DNA from: Lates calcarifer
Taxonomy: Eukaryota; Chordata; Actinopteri; Centropomidae
DNA: 64,000 nucleotides
Direction of reading: 5' to 3'
Assembly (NCBI RefSeq): GCF_001640805.2
Contig: NC_066844.1
Location: forward strand, 11,680,866 to 11,744,865
Part shown: in pieces, positions 1 through 13,415 of the stretch
How positions within the stretch are numbered: position 1 is the stretch's first letter
How the letters are laid out: the number at the start of each line of letters is the position of its first letter
Position numbers and translations under genes: made by a program
Notes under the pieces: generated by a model
What the model was told of the DNA's origin: nothing
Databases searched by the model: none
The model's input: only the letters and a program-made list of their open reading frames with translations

Positions 1-239
1 TAGTTATATTTAGATTCCCTTTATGTTTGATAGCATGGTTATTATTCTTTGTTTGTTGCACCCTGACTGAAAGGCATTGTACAATTAATCATTCTTGGGC
101 TGTTTCGCCAATCAAATGTGATTGATAAAAGTAGGCTGCTTTCTGTTCAAAATCTAAGTTTAGCTGCTCAAACAGTTGCTTGAACCCAAGCTTGTCACAG
201 TTTTTATCACTGTTTATTCTAGAATACTGCAATAACAAT

Positions 240-545
240 GGATGCTAAATTTAAGCAAATTTTCCTTCTTAAATATTTTCTTTATATCTAGGCAAATGTA
301 CTTGTTTCAAGTGTAGTTTTCCTGATTTTAAGATATATTGCCTATGTATGTCCTTGTTTCAAGACGATGGTACTAGCATTTGCTGAATTTAAGCACATTT
401 TCCTACATATTGAGGAAATAATTCTTAAATACTTTCTTTGTACCAAGACAAATGTTCTTGTTTTTAGTCTGGCCACACTGGTTTTAAGATATCAGTGCAT
501 TCTTTGAAGCTAGATATTTTTCTTAGCAAGTCAAATTGTTTAATT
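240..545 (+). repeat. Two diverged direct repeats of about 150 bp
   Basis: Copy 1 starts near 243 and copy 2 near 383. Both share in order: (t)gctRAATTTAAGCA..ATTTTCCT, CTTAAATA.TTTCTTT, caaatgt.CTTGTTT and tg.TTTTAAGATAT. The sequence is A/T-rich and resembles old teleost interspersed repeats. No coding potential. Confidence 0.5.
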
Positions 546-639
546 TTTTTTTTTGCAGTGTATCAGGTTTCGGTCCACCTACTGACAGCAGGAAAAACAC
601 TGCATAGAAAAACAAAGTTGCCAGGAACCTATTGTTTTT

Positions 640-1250
640 GAAGAGATTATTATTAGAGCAGGTGCATGTAACACCCCAAGACACTCAAAACGCCTCTCAA
701 ACCCATGTCCTAAATCCAACAGGAAGTCAGCCATTTTGAATTTACTGTGCAATTTTGGTGCCTGAACACACCAACATGCAAATAATCAGCCATACTCATA
801 GTTCCACCTATTGGAAATAGCATGACGTGACATGACATGACATGTTTCATACTGTTTAAGTGGGTTGATCAGATTCACCTCAAAGGTGGTCAGACAAGGA
901 TTAAGACTATATTTAGGTTTTGGTGTGAAGATTGTAAGTCTTCATTAAACACTCTTGCCATGGCAGCATGGTGAATCTCCAACCTTCACCATGAAACAGG
1001 AAGATGTTGTAACTCACATACACATTATCCAATCTGCCCTAAATTTCACTTGTTTGATATTAATCTTGGCCTGAACACACCTACATGCCAATATTCAGCC
1101 ATACTCACAGCGCCACCTACTGGCAACAGGAAATGACGTGTATTAAACATCGATATATCCCTCAAGAAGGCTGATAAAGATCCATTTCAAATGAGGTCAG
1201 AAATCACCTATTAAAGTTACAAGGAGCCCCCAACCCTGTTCTAGGCGGGG
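640..1250 (+). repeat. Interspersed repeat with an internal ~305-bp duplication
   Basis: The block GCCTGAACACACC.ACATGC..AT.TCAGCCATACTCA appears at about 760 and again at about 1070. Each time it is followed by a CCACCTA.TGG.AA sequence and a CATGACGTG/ATGACGTG stretch. A related CGCCACCTA..TA.AGCAGGAAATGACAT segment occurs near 18690, so at least two copies of this family lie in the window. Confidence 0.55.
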
Positions 1251-2340
1251 CTGCATCCTCAGTGCGTGCACCACACACCATTGAGTGAGTGGTAGAGCAA
1301 GGGAGGGCAAGCAGGAAAACCAGAACACAGATGGAAAAGGCTGTGGACAGGAAGAATCAAGAGAATAGGATAGCTGCTAGCAGTCCGCAGTTAGTGTTGA
1401 TTTATAAATGTACAGTGAAATAGTCGCTATTTAAATAAATCTGTAGCATCTCAAGAGCAAAGTGGAGCTCCTGTGGGTTGCCTTCCAATTGCTGGTAAAA
1501 TGAAAGGGGCTAACCCCGAAGTTTGTATCAAGAGTTGCATTAAGAGTCATAATCCGAGTCAACGGTAAACAGTTTATTTAATGTGACAGCACAAGTATAC
1601 AGTAATTAAATGTGGTCACATAATTACTTTGGGTTTGCTGTTAGTTGAGCAGCATTATAGCAGCAATTGTATAATTGTAAAATGAGATATACAACAACTA
1701 AAACCCAACACAAGGAAACAAAATTCTCAGTCAGTGCCACTTAATCTTAGTGAGAAAGATTATCACCAAGAACTCCAGGCAGACATGATGCCCTTCATTT
1801 TGAGCAAAATTATTAATTGTTCAGATAGCATCCACTGCCATCAGTAAAATAACAATCAAATTACGAACAGAATTTGTTTGGTCGCCGGTTTGCTCCTTTT
1901 TCATGCAAATTTTTAATTACTTAATTGTTTGCATTTTCTGGATGCAAAACACAGTCAGTGCATAATAAGTTGATCCTGAGTCTTACTTATTTCACTCCCA
2001 TCTACTTCTGTCAGTTTTTGCCAATGTTTGCCCTAGAAGCGAATAAGTGATTTGTCAGATTTTTGCTAAGCTGTCCAAAGTAGCCCCACTGCCTGAACTT
2101 TTGACCATCTGGCACTGGATTTATCAAGTGAGTATAGATTTGTATTTAATCAAGCCATGGGGCATTGAGGAAACCAAACTCCAATCTTTCCAACCAAATC
2201 AGGAGTACCTCAGTGAGTGTCCACTAAAATAACATGTGACTAGAACAATGGGAAGGCACCCCTGGCGGATACAGAGAGGAGTAACAGTGCAGCAGAACTA
2301 GGACAGACACTCGTTGGGAAAACAATCAAGTAAGTTTTTA
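1251..2340. other. No gene or repeat recognised
   Basis: AT-rich sequence with stop codons in all frames. A 61-codon frame at 2047 has no recognisable family. Confidence 0.5.
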
Positions 2341-2370
2341 ATGAAACAAAACAAAACAAAACAAAAAGCA

Positions 2371-2573
2371 CACACACTTGAACAGATTGGCAGACCAAAC
2401 ATCCAGGCATCCAGCTTGCATTTCTTTATTCATTTTGTATTTTTGGGCAGGATTAGGGTTAGCATCTCACACACACTTGAACACAGTAGATTGGCAGACC
2501 AAACATCCAGGCATCCAGCTTGCATTTCTTTATTCATTTTGTATTTTTGGGCAGGATTAGGGTTAGGGTTATG
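2371..2573 (+). repeat. Tandem duplication (~99 bp) with interstitial telomere-like units
   Basis: Two near-identical units start at 2371 and 2470 (cacacacttgaaca...). They differ mainly by a 5-bp insertion (CAGTA region) in the second. Each ends with GGATTAGGGTTAG; the second runs on to two TTAGGG units. An AACAA-type simple repeat (2342-2367) precedes it. Open frames across this stretch are products of the duplication, not genes. Confidence 0.85.
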
Positions 2574-5500
2574 AGTCAGTAATATACAACCTGTGATTGG
2601 TGTGTGAAATGTCTTATATGCTTTCAGCTGATCTAATCACCTGAATCAGGGCAGGAAATGTGTGTAGAAAACACACAGAGAATAGCATTGTCACCAGAGC
2701 TCATGCACTAAATCACATAAGCAGCGCTTTGTTCTCTCAATTAAAACAAATGTTAATGTTAAAAATTATTTGTGTTTCTGCTCTCTGTTGGAATGCCCTC
2801 TCCTGTGCATGTTTTTGTCTTACTGTTTATTTAGTTGTACTTGCATCAGTGAGGGGGCTGTGCAGCAGATCTATGTGGTGAAATACTGAGCTCAAGATTG
2901 AATATTTCATATAAAGCTTGCACTGTACAATACCTGAGACAATACTGAATCCCAATATTATACCAATACTCTGACTTGTACTAAAACTTCCTTTCCTTTT
3001 TTCAATCAACTTCCACTGCACAGTTTGAATGTGAAATTACATACTGTCTGTTTTAGTCACGAGCTGTCTGCCTCATTTTTTACTCAGTTTGAAGGTCATC
3101 ACAGATCACTAACCTATACCAAGCTGCAAGATTGCTTGTCCACATTTGACCACACTAAAGTTGCCTTATAACACTTTGCATGTTTGTGGCCCTGAATGGC
3201 AACAAGACATAACCATTTAAAAATATGTATAATCTCAGTTGCATTAACCATGTTCATGTTTACCAACCTGGTCTGTCTGGGTGAACCAGAGCATACTAAG
3301 CTGACAATTGCACTACCATGGATATCAGGACAGAAACACATTTGGACAGAAGAGTTCAAAAATTTTTCCTTTTATCCCCTTAAATCTTCTCTCACTCCAC
3401 AGCAGCAGTTTTTAGCCCACCCTCAAGTATAGCTGTTGAGAAAAACTGACAACAACACTTGCTTTCAGATGCAAAGCTACTTTGTTTCATGTGCCTACCT
3501 CAACCTTCTCTGTGATCACTCTTGTGATGTCAATATAACCATCATATGATATTAACCAGATTTTCTCTTTATTTGTGAGGTGGTTTTGCAATATTTATAT
3601 GGTGATTTGATTGACATCACAAGAAAGCAACAGTCATATGTACTATACAAGTGGGTGGGCCTCTTACACCCAGTTTTGTTCTAGTGCAACCTGTTTGAAA
3701 TAAATGGATAAATTAATAAAACGTAGGCCAATGAATCAAATCAATTAGAGGCTCAGTTAGTGTACTCATTCAGTGGGCAACAATAGGTCTCATTAAGTCA
3801 AACTTGCACAGGAAAACTAATGATGATTAAGCTAGCTAACAGTCAAGTAATTCCTCATGGAGAAACAGAACTTTTAGCTTATTTTTCTTATGAAACCACA
3901 CCACAAAGACGAAGAAGAGAAGCATTCTTAGAGGTGTTCTCACTCTCCAAATTGACACACCAGCCTGCACAACGAAACAAGCCTCTTCCCAGCCCTGCCA
4001 ACAGCACTATTGAGCCCAGCTCATCTGCTTCCCAAATCCCCAGGCCTGTTGGTTCTGAGGCAGGATGGGTTCAGGTGATAAATAGCTCAATAAGTGACTT
4101 CTTGGTAGTAAATGAGCCAGCCTGTCAGCCCAAACTTCAAGTCATTCCTTGCAATACAATGTTGGACTACAATGGTGGCTTGCCTGTTAGGTTGCAGTTA
4201 GAGGGGTGTAGAATGTAGAATAGCAAGTACAATATGTCCCTCTGAAACAGAAGAAACATAATGAATTTAATTACCCTAGCCAATCTATTAAAAGTAACTA
4301 CATTTATTTAGTAGTGAAGTACTAGTTCTTTACCTGAATATTTCCTTTGTAATGCTACTTTATATTTATAGTCCACTGAACACTTGCAGATTGACGCTTT
4401 AGATAAACATGTATCAACTGATAAATGATTATGCATTACTATAGATTAAATGATCCGCAAGTACACAAGGTAGTTACAATTATAAACCTGGAATGAATAT
4501 TTAATGATTAGGTTACTGTAGGTGTTAATTTGCCTGTAATAGTTGTAAGAGCCCAGCTGAAAAGGCTGTAAAATGACTTTTCACATTTAGCCTGTTTAGT
4601 GTGGACATGGTCCTTCTGTTGCTGAGTCCATTTTTCAGGGTGGTAAACTTCTACTTGAGACCATTCAAATTCTTAAATTGTGACCTGTGACTCCCTGTGG
4701 GTGAAGTAGTCACCACTAAAAAGATGCTCAGTTGGGTGGATCAGCTGAATCTAAAATGTTTGAATCAAAGGGGAAGAAGTTTTATTCTTCTTTGTGTGAT
4801 TTAGGCTGAACAAACTGTGGCCTTGTACAGCTCCACCTGTGCAGCTCATTCTGTGTGCAGTGGAGGAGAGCCACATGCATAGAGTGAACACAACATATGT
4901 CCACAGAACGGTACACTCACATTTCACTTCATCAGTTGCAGAGCAGGCTCAAAACATAAACACAATCAATCACAGCACAGTCCCATGCAAAACAGTCAGT
5001 GAGTGATGAATGATGGAGAGGGCTGTTAGCAGGGAGCTGAGCCACATTATAGATTATTTTGAACAACATGAACACCTTGCAGCAGTGGAAAGCTTCAGCT
5101 GTGTTGATTATTGTTTGTGTGATTGATTTTCATTTCAAAATGTCCTTCATGTTTATGTTATGCTGCAGCTCAGTGGCTCAGTAAATTCTCAATAGATAGA
5201 TCTCAACACAAATCCTCTAATCCTGCTCAGATCACACACACAAACACACACAAAAATCAAACACACAAAATATATTTCATCACTATTCTCCAGTGTACTA
5301 ACATCAGTCCTGGCAGCATGACTCATAGATAAGAGACTAAATACTTGTCTTTTACAGTTTTCATCTCAAATATGCTTTGAAAAGATTTGAGAGACTATAT
5401 ATAGTTTTTAGTTTTCTTTTGACATCTAACAATCCAAAGTAACACTGAAAAAATAACCCCATACATTTTCCATATTTACTTACTAATATCTGCAGAGTGT

Positions 5501-5859
5501 TACAGAGGGGGAAATTAAAGTCAATTAAACTCACCTTTTTAGTTGCAACAGACTCTACAAACATATTCAGGCTGGCATAAATCTTAATTTCATACTTTCC
5601 CATACATCTTAATTAGGCAAAATTAAACTAGAAGACATCTCTCCCTTTTGCCTCATCAGCTGTTGAATCTTTCTCTTTCTGTCTTGTTAGTAAGTGTGAC
5701 CCCATCCATGGTGGTCTTCCTCCAAGCTGGCACTTTGGTAGACTTGTAGCAGACATGTCTTCCAATCTAAATGACCAAATAGTTTGCTAGTAGTTTATCC
5801 TTTTAATACAGCTCATAGTAGCAATTCCTGAGTTAGCACCCCTATACTGTTGCAAAATA

Positions 5860-6199
5860 GATAACTAACCCATTTCTTATGTAATAATGCCATGGTATAT
5901 AGTTAAGTTTAAGGCGCCAAATGTTTTCTATTGGTGAAAGGTCTGGACTGCAGGCAGGCCAGTTCAGCACCTGTGAACCTTCTCCTGTGAAGCTATGCTG
6001 TTGTGATGGATGCAGTATGTGTTTCAATTCAAAATGAGCTAATATTTTCCATGAAATGGCAAAATGTCTCAGTTTCAACATCTCATATGTTGTTTATGTT
6101 CTATAGCAAATAAAATATGGGTTTATGAGATTTGCAAATCATTGCATTCTGTTTTTATTTACATTTTACACAGTGTCCCAACTTTTTTGGAATTGGGGT
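5860..6199 (-). mobile_element. Tc1/mariner-type element remnant, 3'-truncated
   Basis: On the minus strand the element opens at 6199 with the terminal sequence TACAACCCCAATTCCAAAAA, common in teleost genomes. It includes a degraded transposase C-terminus readable as WPACSPDLSPIENIW (complement of about 5926-5970); PDLxPIENxW is the usual motif around the catalytic acidic residue. The opposite terminal repeat is missing. Confidence 0.75.
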
Positions 6200-6696
6200 T
6201 GTACATAGCCACTGGACATAGCCTGTAGATATTTTGTTTGCCTATCAATGTGAATATTTTGAGTTGTCAAATACCAGTGTAACTATATCATTACTATTGG
6301 AGCTGAATAAGCCTTTTTTACAAAACACTTTTTAAATGCACATGGGTAAATAGAAAATCCCATCTAGCTTCTTCACTTCTTCACCAGGGTCCTGGTATTG
6401 TGTATACTGGCTTACTGTCATACTGTCATGGCCTACAGTTGAACAGAGCAAAACCATGATTAATGTTATTAATAACATCTGTACTTTTTCCCACAAAATA
6501 GGTCTCTGGGACTTTTTCTGGGATAAGCACAGGCTTTGTCACAACCAGTAGTCCTCATGGGGGCCAAAGCCCCGACATAATCAGGCAATATTATCATGTC
6601 TGGTTATGGTTAGGGTGTGACATTTTGGGCATGAATTGGTTATGGTTGATGTAACTAAGGTTAATATGAATCTAAATAAACAAAAGGTTAAACCCA

Positions 6697-7707
6697 TGGA
6701 TGTATTATGAGAACTGGATGCAGTGTCGCTACTCAGCCTTGCAGCCAGTTTTTTCCAGTGGCCACTCGCGGTACTGCAATGTAAATTCCCCTGTGGCCCA
6801 AAATTTTCTCCTTAGGCCACTATTGCTGTACCTCAACCTGAAGTTCCTGGGTATGCTGATCATCTTCTCCTCCGGCGCCCACAGTTGCCAGTGGAGGACA
6901 GTTACATATATCGAGTAAAAAACTATATTTGAGATCCTTAAGCCCACTATCAGCGGGCAGTGAAGCTGCTGTAACTAACTACAGTATACATATATGTTAC
7001 AGGAGCATACTCGTTAGCTTGGCTATTACAAATTACATGTGGCTCATGTCCAGTTTGTCACAAATTAAAGAGCTTTACCTTCAGATATTAAATACAATTA
7101 TCTATTTAATAGCTTCTTAAAATAAATATATGAATAATATGTAATCTAATTTATTTATCCTGAATGTAACTGTGGAGAACATAATAATAACAAGGGAAAT
7201 TAACTATTGACTAGCACTGCACATATGAAGATGCCTTTTAATATAAAAAGTTTAAAAAATATTTGTAAAATCTTAGTAATAACTTTACCTGCCAAGTTGT
7301 AGTTATATGTCACATACAGAATCAATCTCTCATTTAAAAAAAAATTAATGCTCCATACAAATTAACACGGTATTAACAATTTTTTTCTTATTTTATGGAT
7401 TATCTTCATTGTTGGTTGCTGTTGTCATATGCACAAATACATCCATGGTTTAAAGCCTAGTGGCTAGTCCCGTGTAAGTTTTATTACACTTCCATGAACT
7501 CCGTTAGTATTGCTCTCACAAACGAGCTGCGCCAGGGCCAGGATGCTGTTCGCTCGTTCTCATAAGCTAGAGACATGATGGGCCACATTACGTGGAAGTA
7601 AACCCAGGAGCCAGAAACTTTTTTGGCATATGTGCCAGGTGAGCAACTGTGATAGGGCTGAATGGCTGCCATTTTTGATCCTGTATCCAATTCTCATAAT
7701 ACATCCA
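6697..7707. repeat. Inverted repeat pair of 27 bp, ~1 kb apart
   Basis: Arm 1 (6697-6723, TGGATGTATTATGAGAACTG...) and the reverse complement of 7681-7707 differ at two positions. The interior does not encode a recognisable protein. It could be the ends of a non-autonomous DNA transposon or two oppositely oriented fragments of one repeat family. Confidence 0.5.
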
Positions 7708-7977
7708 GAATTGTAATGCAGACAAAATAATAGTAAAGCCAGCAGAGTATTTTATCTGTGTGAAATGCTCCTTTAGAAGTGCAGTGCTAATGTAACTATG
7801 TTATATATCTTGCATTTTTTTTCCTTGTACAAACTAAGTTTATAAGCTGTATGCAGTACGCTTGGCTAAGCTGGCCTTGTTAGTAAGATGAGGTGAATGA
7901 TGCTGCTGTTTTTTAAACCGCAGCTCAAATTAAGGGGTTTTTGAGAATAAGGATTGCTTTGCATGTTCTGGTACTCC

Positions 7978-8250
7978 TCAGGTATGCTGGAGGTGCTGCT
8001 GGCTGCCATCCTGCAGGACCTCAGGTGTGAAGGACATGATCACTGGATCAGGAGCGGTGGTTTCAGGTGCTGTCTCCTTTAAGTCACTACGTTGTCCAGG
8101 CACTCCAGGGGTTGGCGTGAGATGGTATCTGTTTCTACACAGTGTGCCCTTGGATGTCTTGATGATGTAGGACCTGGGTGTGTCAGCTCTTGACAGTACT
8201 GTGCCTCTTTCATACACATCTTTGACCTCCGGGTTGCAGATGTTGTCCAC
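7978..8250 (-). pseudogene. Ty3/gypsy integrase C-terminal fragment
   Basis: A 90-codon minus-strand frame contains GTVLSRADTPRSYIIKTSKG followed by RNRYHL. This resembles the SH3-like C-terminal tail of gypsy integrases, where PRSY..T..G...RRNR.HL is typical. No other pol domain is joined to it, so it is an isolated relic. Confidence 0.55.
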
Positions 8251-8699
8251 TGCCCATCCTTACTATATACATTCAACTCTCTTTCACAAAGAGACATATG
8301 AGTAATACATCCAATTCTTTTACTGTTGGTCAGAGTATAATGCATTTCAGGTCTGCAACCAGAACCACAATAAACACTTCCTGGCCTACTCTTCAGAGGA
8401 AAGGCAGCAGAATGATATCTCCTTTTGATGTACTCCATTTCCACACAATCCTTTCAAGTGTGTGAGTGTTGTGGAAGCAGTTATCAGATGTGTGGCTGGA
8501 TAAGAGAAGCGGGGTGTGCGCTGTGACAGCCTATTGATGTCCATGCTGTGGGCATACCACTCCCTCCCATGGCTCCACAGCATATTCTCTGTCAGAACTA
8601 TTATGCTCTGAGTGGCAGTGGTCATTGCTCCCACAGGAGGCACAATAGCATTCTGGGCACATGTTTTAAACCCAAGGATTTTTACAATGTGCCATATGA

Positions 8700-10773
8700 G
8701 GCACTGTGTTGTGAGTCAATAAATAAATAAAGAAAAAAGAAATAAAGAAAATTTTAATCAGTTGGCAAATTAGCACACCAGTAACAACTTCTCACAAAAG
8801 GCTTATATATATATATATATATTTTTTTTTTTTTCCAGGAATGACTAAAAAAAAACATATAAAGTGCCTCACACATATTTTGTACATTTTCACAGTCTAG
8901 CCCACTGAAATGGTCTGAATTCACATTTGCACATATCAAATCTCAGGGTTTTGTATAGACACTAGTGAGAATTAGGTCTTCTGTGGGAATGACAATTCCA
9001 AACATTAGAGTGAAATTGAACAGCAGATAAGTGAGCTTTTAGTCTGGAGAAAGTTGCAACCATCAGTGATGGCTGAAGTTAGACATTACCAGTGAGTCCC
9101 AAGAGCAAAGTTTACTGGTAACACTGAATAACAAGGTAATGTATGTGACTGATGAACAGCAGTGCCACTCTGAGCCTGAATTTACTTTTTCATCAGATTC
9201 TACTTGCCAGTTACAGCCTGAAAAAAGAGAGGAGTCATCAGTACGAAGCCTCTTATACACCGATGATCTTTAAAATGTATGAGGTTGAGGATGGCACCTA
9301 AAGGAACCACAGCAGAAGGCTGGCAGAATGTCAAGGCAAACAACCATAATGACAGAATTTCAGGAAATCAGTGCCTGGCTCTGGAAATCACATGATGTTT
9401 ACATCAGCCTGAAGAGATGGGAAAAAGAGAGGAACTATTTTAGTAAAAATAAATTGTATTCTGTCACTCTTATCCGTCAGGTGAATAACTGGGCAAGGCT
9501 GCAGCACTAGCACTGATGAACAATGCAGCACAGGAACTATATTATTCACTAAGTAGAGTGACCAAGTGAGTGAATACCATGTATGAGCTAGAGCAATCTG
9601 GCAAGTGATTGGAGAGTCTATACAGCAGGTGATGGAGATCAGGTGAGCTGCTTGCAGGAGGTTGAGGGGAGCCAGGGAGCCTGTCGGCAATATGTTTATT
9701 ACATAAACCAGTGGCATGAACAAAACTTATATGGTGTCTCCCAAAGAGGAGAATTGATTGATGATCTGTAGCCCAAAGGGCATTTTGCTAGTGTGTTATG
9801 AGGATATTTTTAAGTTTGTACATTATTGAACTTGAACATTTAGGCTGAGAAATTAGGAAGTGTTATAATATTATTATGCAGTTCTGAATGTTATAACCTC
9901 GTTTTAAGTGGTCACACTAAATCTCATCGGTTTTAGGTTTTCAGTGACTGTCAACAATTGAAAATGAAGCACATTAGGCAGCTATAGCTAATGTCCAAAC
10001 TTTAATATTGTAAAACTGAATTGTTCAAAAGCAGGCTTTGAGGTCCTTTAAACCTAAATCCTACCTATCTCCTCTAATAACGTAGAATGTTACATAATTT
10101 TCCAGTGCACTTGATTGCTTTAAGCAATCACCTTGGTCTGAGAAATCCTCCCAAGAATCAGTGTTAACGAAATATTCAATCATTGCATAAGATAATTGTT
10201 CCTTCTGGCTTTGGTAGTGCAGGAGGGAAAAAATGCATTTGCATCTCCAAGTCTTCCTACCTCCCTGAAGACTTCTAAGAGGCTGCTCTCTCCTCCGCTC
10301 TCTCTGCTTTCAAGACAGCCAGGAGAGATTACTTTGTCTATATGGAGTCATCACAACTTCATCATACGAAGTACAGAGAATGAGGATGCAAATCAGGTTA
10401 TAGATGTATTGCTTCAAAGGTTTTGCTGATAGTTTAGTTATACCCTCAGTTTCTCTGTTTCAGCCATAGAATCTTTGTTTTCAGTCATGTTAGTGAGAAT
10501 GTGTGGCTGTCATATTTACTTTGACACTTGCTGTGCTCAGTATTGTTGGTGAGGTGTTTATTGCCTCAAGGAGACCATCTCATTGATGTCAGATCTAGAC
10601 TTCACAATGTCAATCACTTCCACAGAAACAGAAAAACAAAATTACAACTGGCAGGCCCAAAGAAATAGTTATGCAGCTGAAAACAGGAAATCAGTAAAGT
10701 AAAAATCTGATGTGGAATAGCATGTATTTAATTTTTAGTGCCATGGTTGGGTGTAGAATAGGCACTAAATATA
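8700..10773. other. No gene recognised; one TA microsatellite
   Basis: Mostly unique-looking AT-rich DNA. A (TA)n run followed by poly-T lies at about 8803-8836. Short open frames (up to 111 codons, 9388-9723 minus) have no recognisable motif. Confidence 0.5.
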
Positions 10774-11453
10774 CAGTACCTATCAAAAGTTTTGACACAC
10801 CTTCTCATTCAATGGTTTTACTTTGTTTTTATTATTTTTGGCATAGTAGATTAATACTGAAAAAATCAAAACTACGAAGAAACATATTTTTTTGTGAACA
10901 ATTTTTTTATTGTTATGAAATGTAAACAAGTACAATGGACCAACATCAGTACAAGTACAGTGCACTGAAAGGAAAAACACGAACCAAAAAACCTAGTGGC
11001 GACCCCCCACCCCCCATCCCTGGATCCCCATAAAACATTTGCAGGACATAAGAAATCAAAGTTTTAACAAAAAATTGCAAATAAAAATTGTGATTACAGC
11101 AATTCCTTAATCTTATCTGCCAATGTTTGCCAAGCTAGAATAGTATCAACTCCAGCACCATGTATTCTTGCCACTGATAGCTCCATATTTATTATGTCAA
11201 TGTATGTGTTAATTCACTGAGGCTTAGTTAGTATATGTGCTGGTTTCCAACATAAAGCCAGCATCTTTTTGGCAACAGTGATGCCTGTTAAGAGGATACA
11301 TGTTTTCCAACATGTCAACTTTAGTGTGGTGGTATCATTCAAGAGTAGAACAGTGGGAGAACATGGCACAGTTATACCCAGTACATTAGTTAAAGTAGCA
11401 CAGACCTCAACCCAAAAATCTTCACATCTTTGCATTCCCAGTATATATGCATG

Positions 11454-12210
11454 TGTAGCTAGATAAGCATAATCTGGCCCTAGCGGAGGTTAGTCGACTG
11501 CCCCTTATTTACTTCCGCCTGTTAGCCAACCAGCATTCCCTTCCTGGCCCCCTCTTGCTTGTTGGCCCGAGGCCACTTCCTTCTGCGTTGTCTTGCTTCT
11601 GTCTCTGGTCTCCTCTCGCAGCTGATTGGGTTGCGGCTTTGTGCCGTGTAGCATCTGGCAAGCTGTGTTCTCTGCCATCTTCTTGGGTGCAGAGCATGCC
11701 ACTGCTGCTCCAGGTAATAGACGCCTAGATCAGTATGTGTGTCTCCTGGCTACTCATTATGCCTGCTTGTATTCCTGCCCTTTTTTATTTTGTATTACTT
11801 TATTAGTTTCCCTTTTTTTTGACAGACTGAGCTGGGCAGCCATTAGAGTGGAGAAAGGAACTGCTGCTTTGCCTTGGCGTTTTTCTCTGTCGTTTTGCTT
11901 TGCCGCTCCTTCAACCCGCTTACCTACCCAAGTGCCGTTGGCCGTTGACCGACCGTTTGCCACATGAGACTGGGGTGATTTTTGTTTTTGTTTCTTTTGG
12001 GATTTCTCACCCCCTCTATGACCCATCCCCTCCACTGGTAAGCCTCAGCCTTGAGTGATTAGCCTGGAACCACGTCTCCCGCCTATTTGTAGGACAGGCC
12101 TGAGCACTTTATGGGCTCTTCCATCACCAGCTCATATTTCTCTGGGTGAAATTCCCAGGGTGGCATTGTCTGGCTGCTTTCCACTCACAGTCCCCCTTGG
12201 TATTGCCACA
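11454..12210. mobile_element. LTR-like insertion (757 bp) inside the L1
   Basis: The L1 reading frame is interrupted here and resumes on each side. The insert begins TGTAGCTA and ends GCCACA, so it has the TG...CA ends of an LTR. It is flanked by the 4-bp direct repeat CATG (11450-11453 and 12211-12214). It is more GC-rich than its surroundings and has no coding motif I recognise. I read it as a solo LTR; orientation and family are unknown. Confidence 0.6.
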
Positions 12211-13320
12211 CATGTAAGAACCTGTAAGTCCATCTGGGCACAGAGTGCAGTTTAAACGTTTCATGAGAAAGTTTCTCCTTGGAGTGCGGTAGGTCCTGTG
12301 GATATAATTGAAATGTATCTGTTGATGGTCTGGGTTTTTCGAAGCAAAAATAATCGAGGACCATATCTTTTCCCAGTTCAGTGAGTCACCTCCAGTGTAG
12401 TGCGTCACCATACATTTTTAATGGGAAGGGTTTTATAAGAGGCATTCCAGAGAAGTGGATATATTTGGGAGACCAAACCACTTTTTCATCCTCTGTTGTA
12501 CAGAATGGAGTGTAAAGGATGGGTGGTAAGAGGAGAGTTCCATGGTACTCGATATGCTTTCATAGATGATCATAGTTGAAAATACAGAAACAAGGATGAT
12601 CCGGGCAAATTGACAGTCTCAAATCATTAAAGTCACGAAGCCCATTCTCGTTGTATAGATCAGCTAAAACATGGATACCTCTAGTACTCCAGTCTGGAGA
12701 TGAGAATGGGACCCCCCCAGTGTGTAGAGTGTAGTTGTTAAAGAGTGAACTATTCAGGTGCCATTTACATGTACTTTTAGATTCCTTCTCAGTAATACGC
12801 TGTATTGATAAGAGGAAACTCATTATAGGGCCAAGCTACAGTTTAGTTCGTCTCAAAGGGACAGTCCAGTCTGTGTGGGTATGCTAGATGGTTCTATAGG
12901 TTTCCAACAGGGATCAGAATCAGGGTTAAGCCAGTCTGTGAGAGGTCTCAAGATAAATGACCAGGAATAATGTTTAAAGTATAGAAAGACCACCCTCTTT
13001 TTTGACGTTGAAGTGGTGTTAACTTTACACGCAGCTGTTTCCCACACCAAATAAATATAGAAACCAACAAATGAACTTTTTCCCAGTAATCAGTTGGGGG
13101 TGGTAAGGGTGACATCAAAGAAAAGAAATTTATGTTCGGTACTATGTCCATTTTGATAATCAAAACACGAGCTTGTAGTGATTTTGGGAAGTAAGACCAT
13201 CTATCGAGATCTGTTTCAACTTTATTATAGATGCCCTGAAAATTCTTTGGCAATACTTGCTAATGACAAAAAGATGCCCACCCCCAAGTATTTAAATGGC
13301 TTGACCACTGGGATGGGCTG

Positions 13321-13415
13321 AGGAAATCAGAATCAGAATCAGAATCCTTTAGAATCCTTTATTAATCCCTTTATTAATCCTTTGTTAATCCCTTGCAGGA
13401 AATTGTTGAGCCAAG
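13321..13415 (-). mobile_element. LINE 3'-tail fragment with ATCAGA / TTATTAATCC repeats
   Basis: AATCAGAATCAGAATC followed by CCTTTATTAATCCCTTTATT repeats interrupts the L1. This resembles the 3' tail of a teleost LINE seen in the window near 46321 and 59423, which are also in minus orientation. Confidence 0.5.

Noticed and set aside
2314..2574. 86-codon frame at the tandem duplication
   Set aside because: Frame stays open only because a stop-free 99-bp unit is duplicated.
3820..4218. 132-codon + frame starting MMIKLANSQVIPHGETELLA
   Set aside because: Longest frame in the first 8 kb, but no recognisable domain, no clear splice signals and no supporting context; probably chance or an old repeat.
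11505..12035. Charged minus-strand frames and a 113-codon + frame inside the LTR-like insert
   Set aside because: No motif; both strands are open because of higher GC content. Explained as non-coding LTR sequence.
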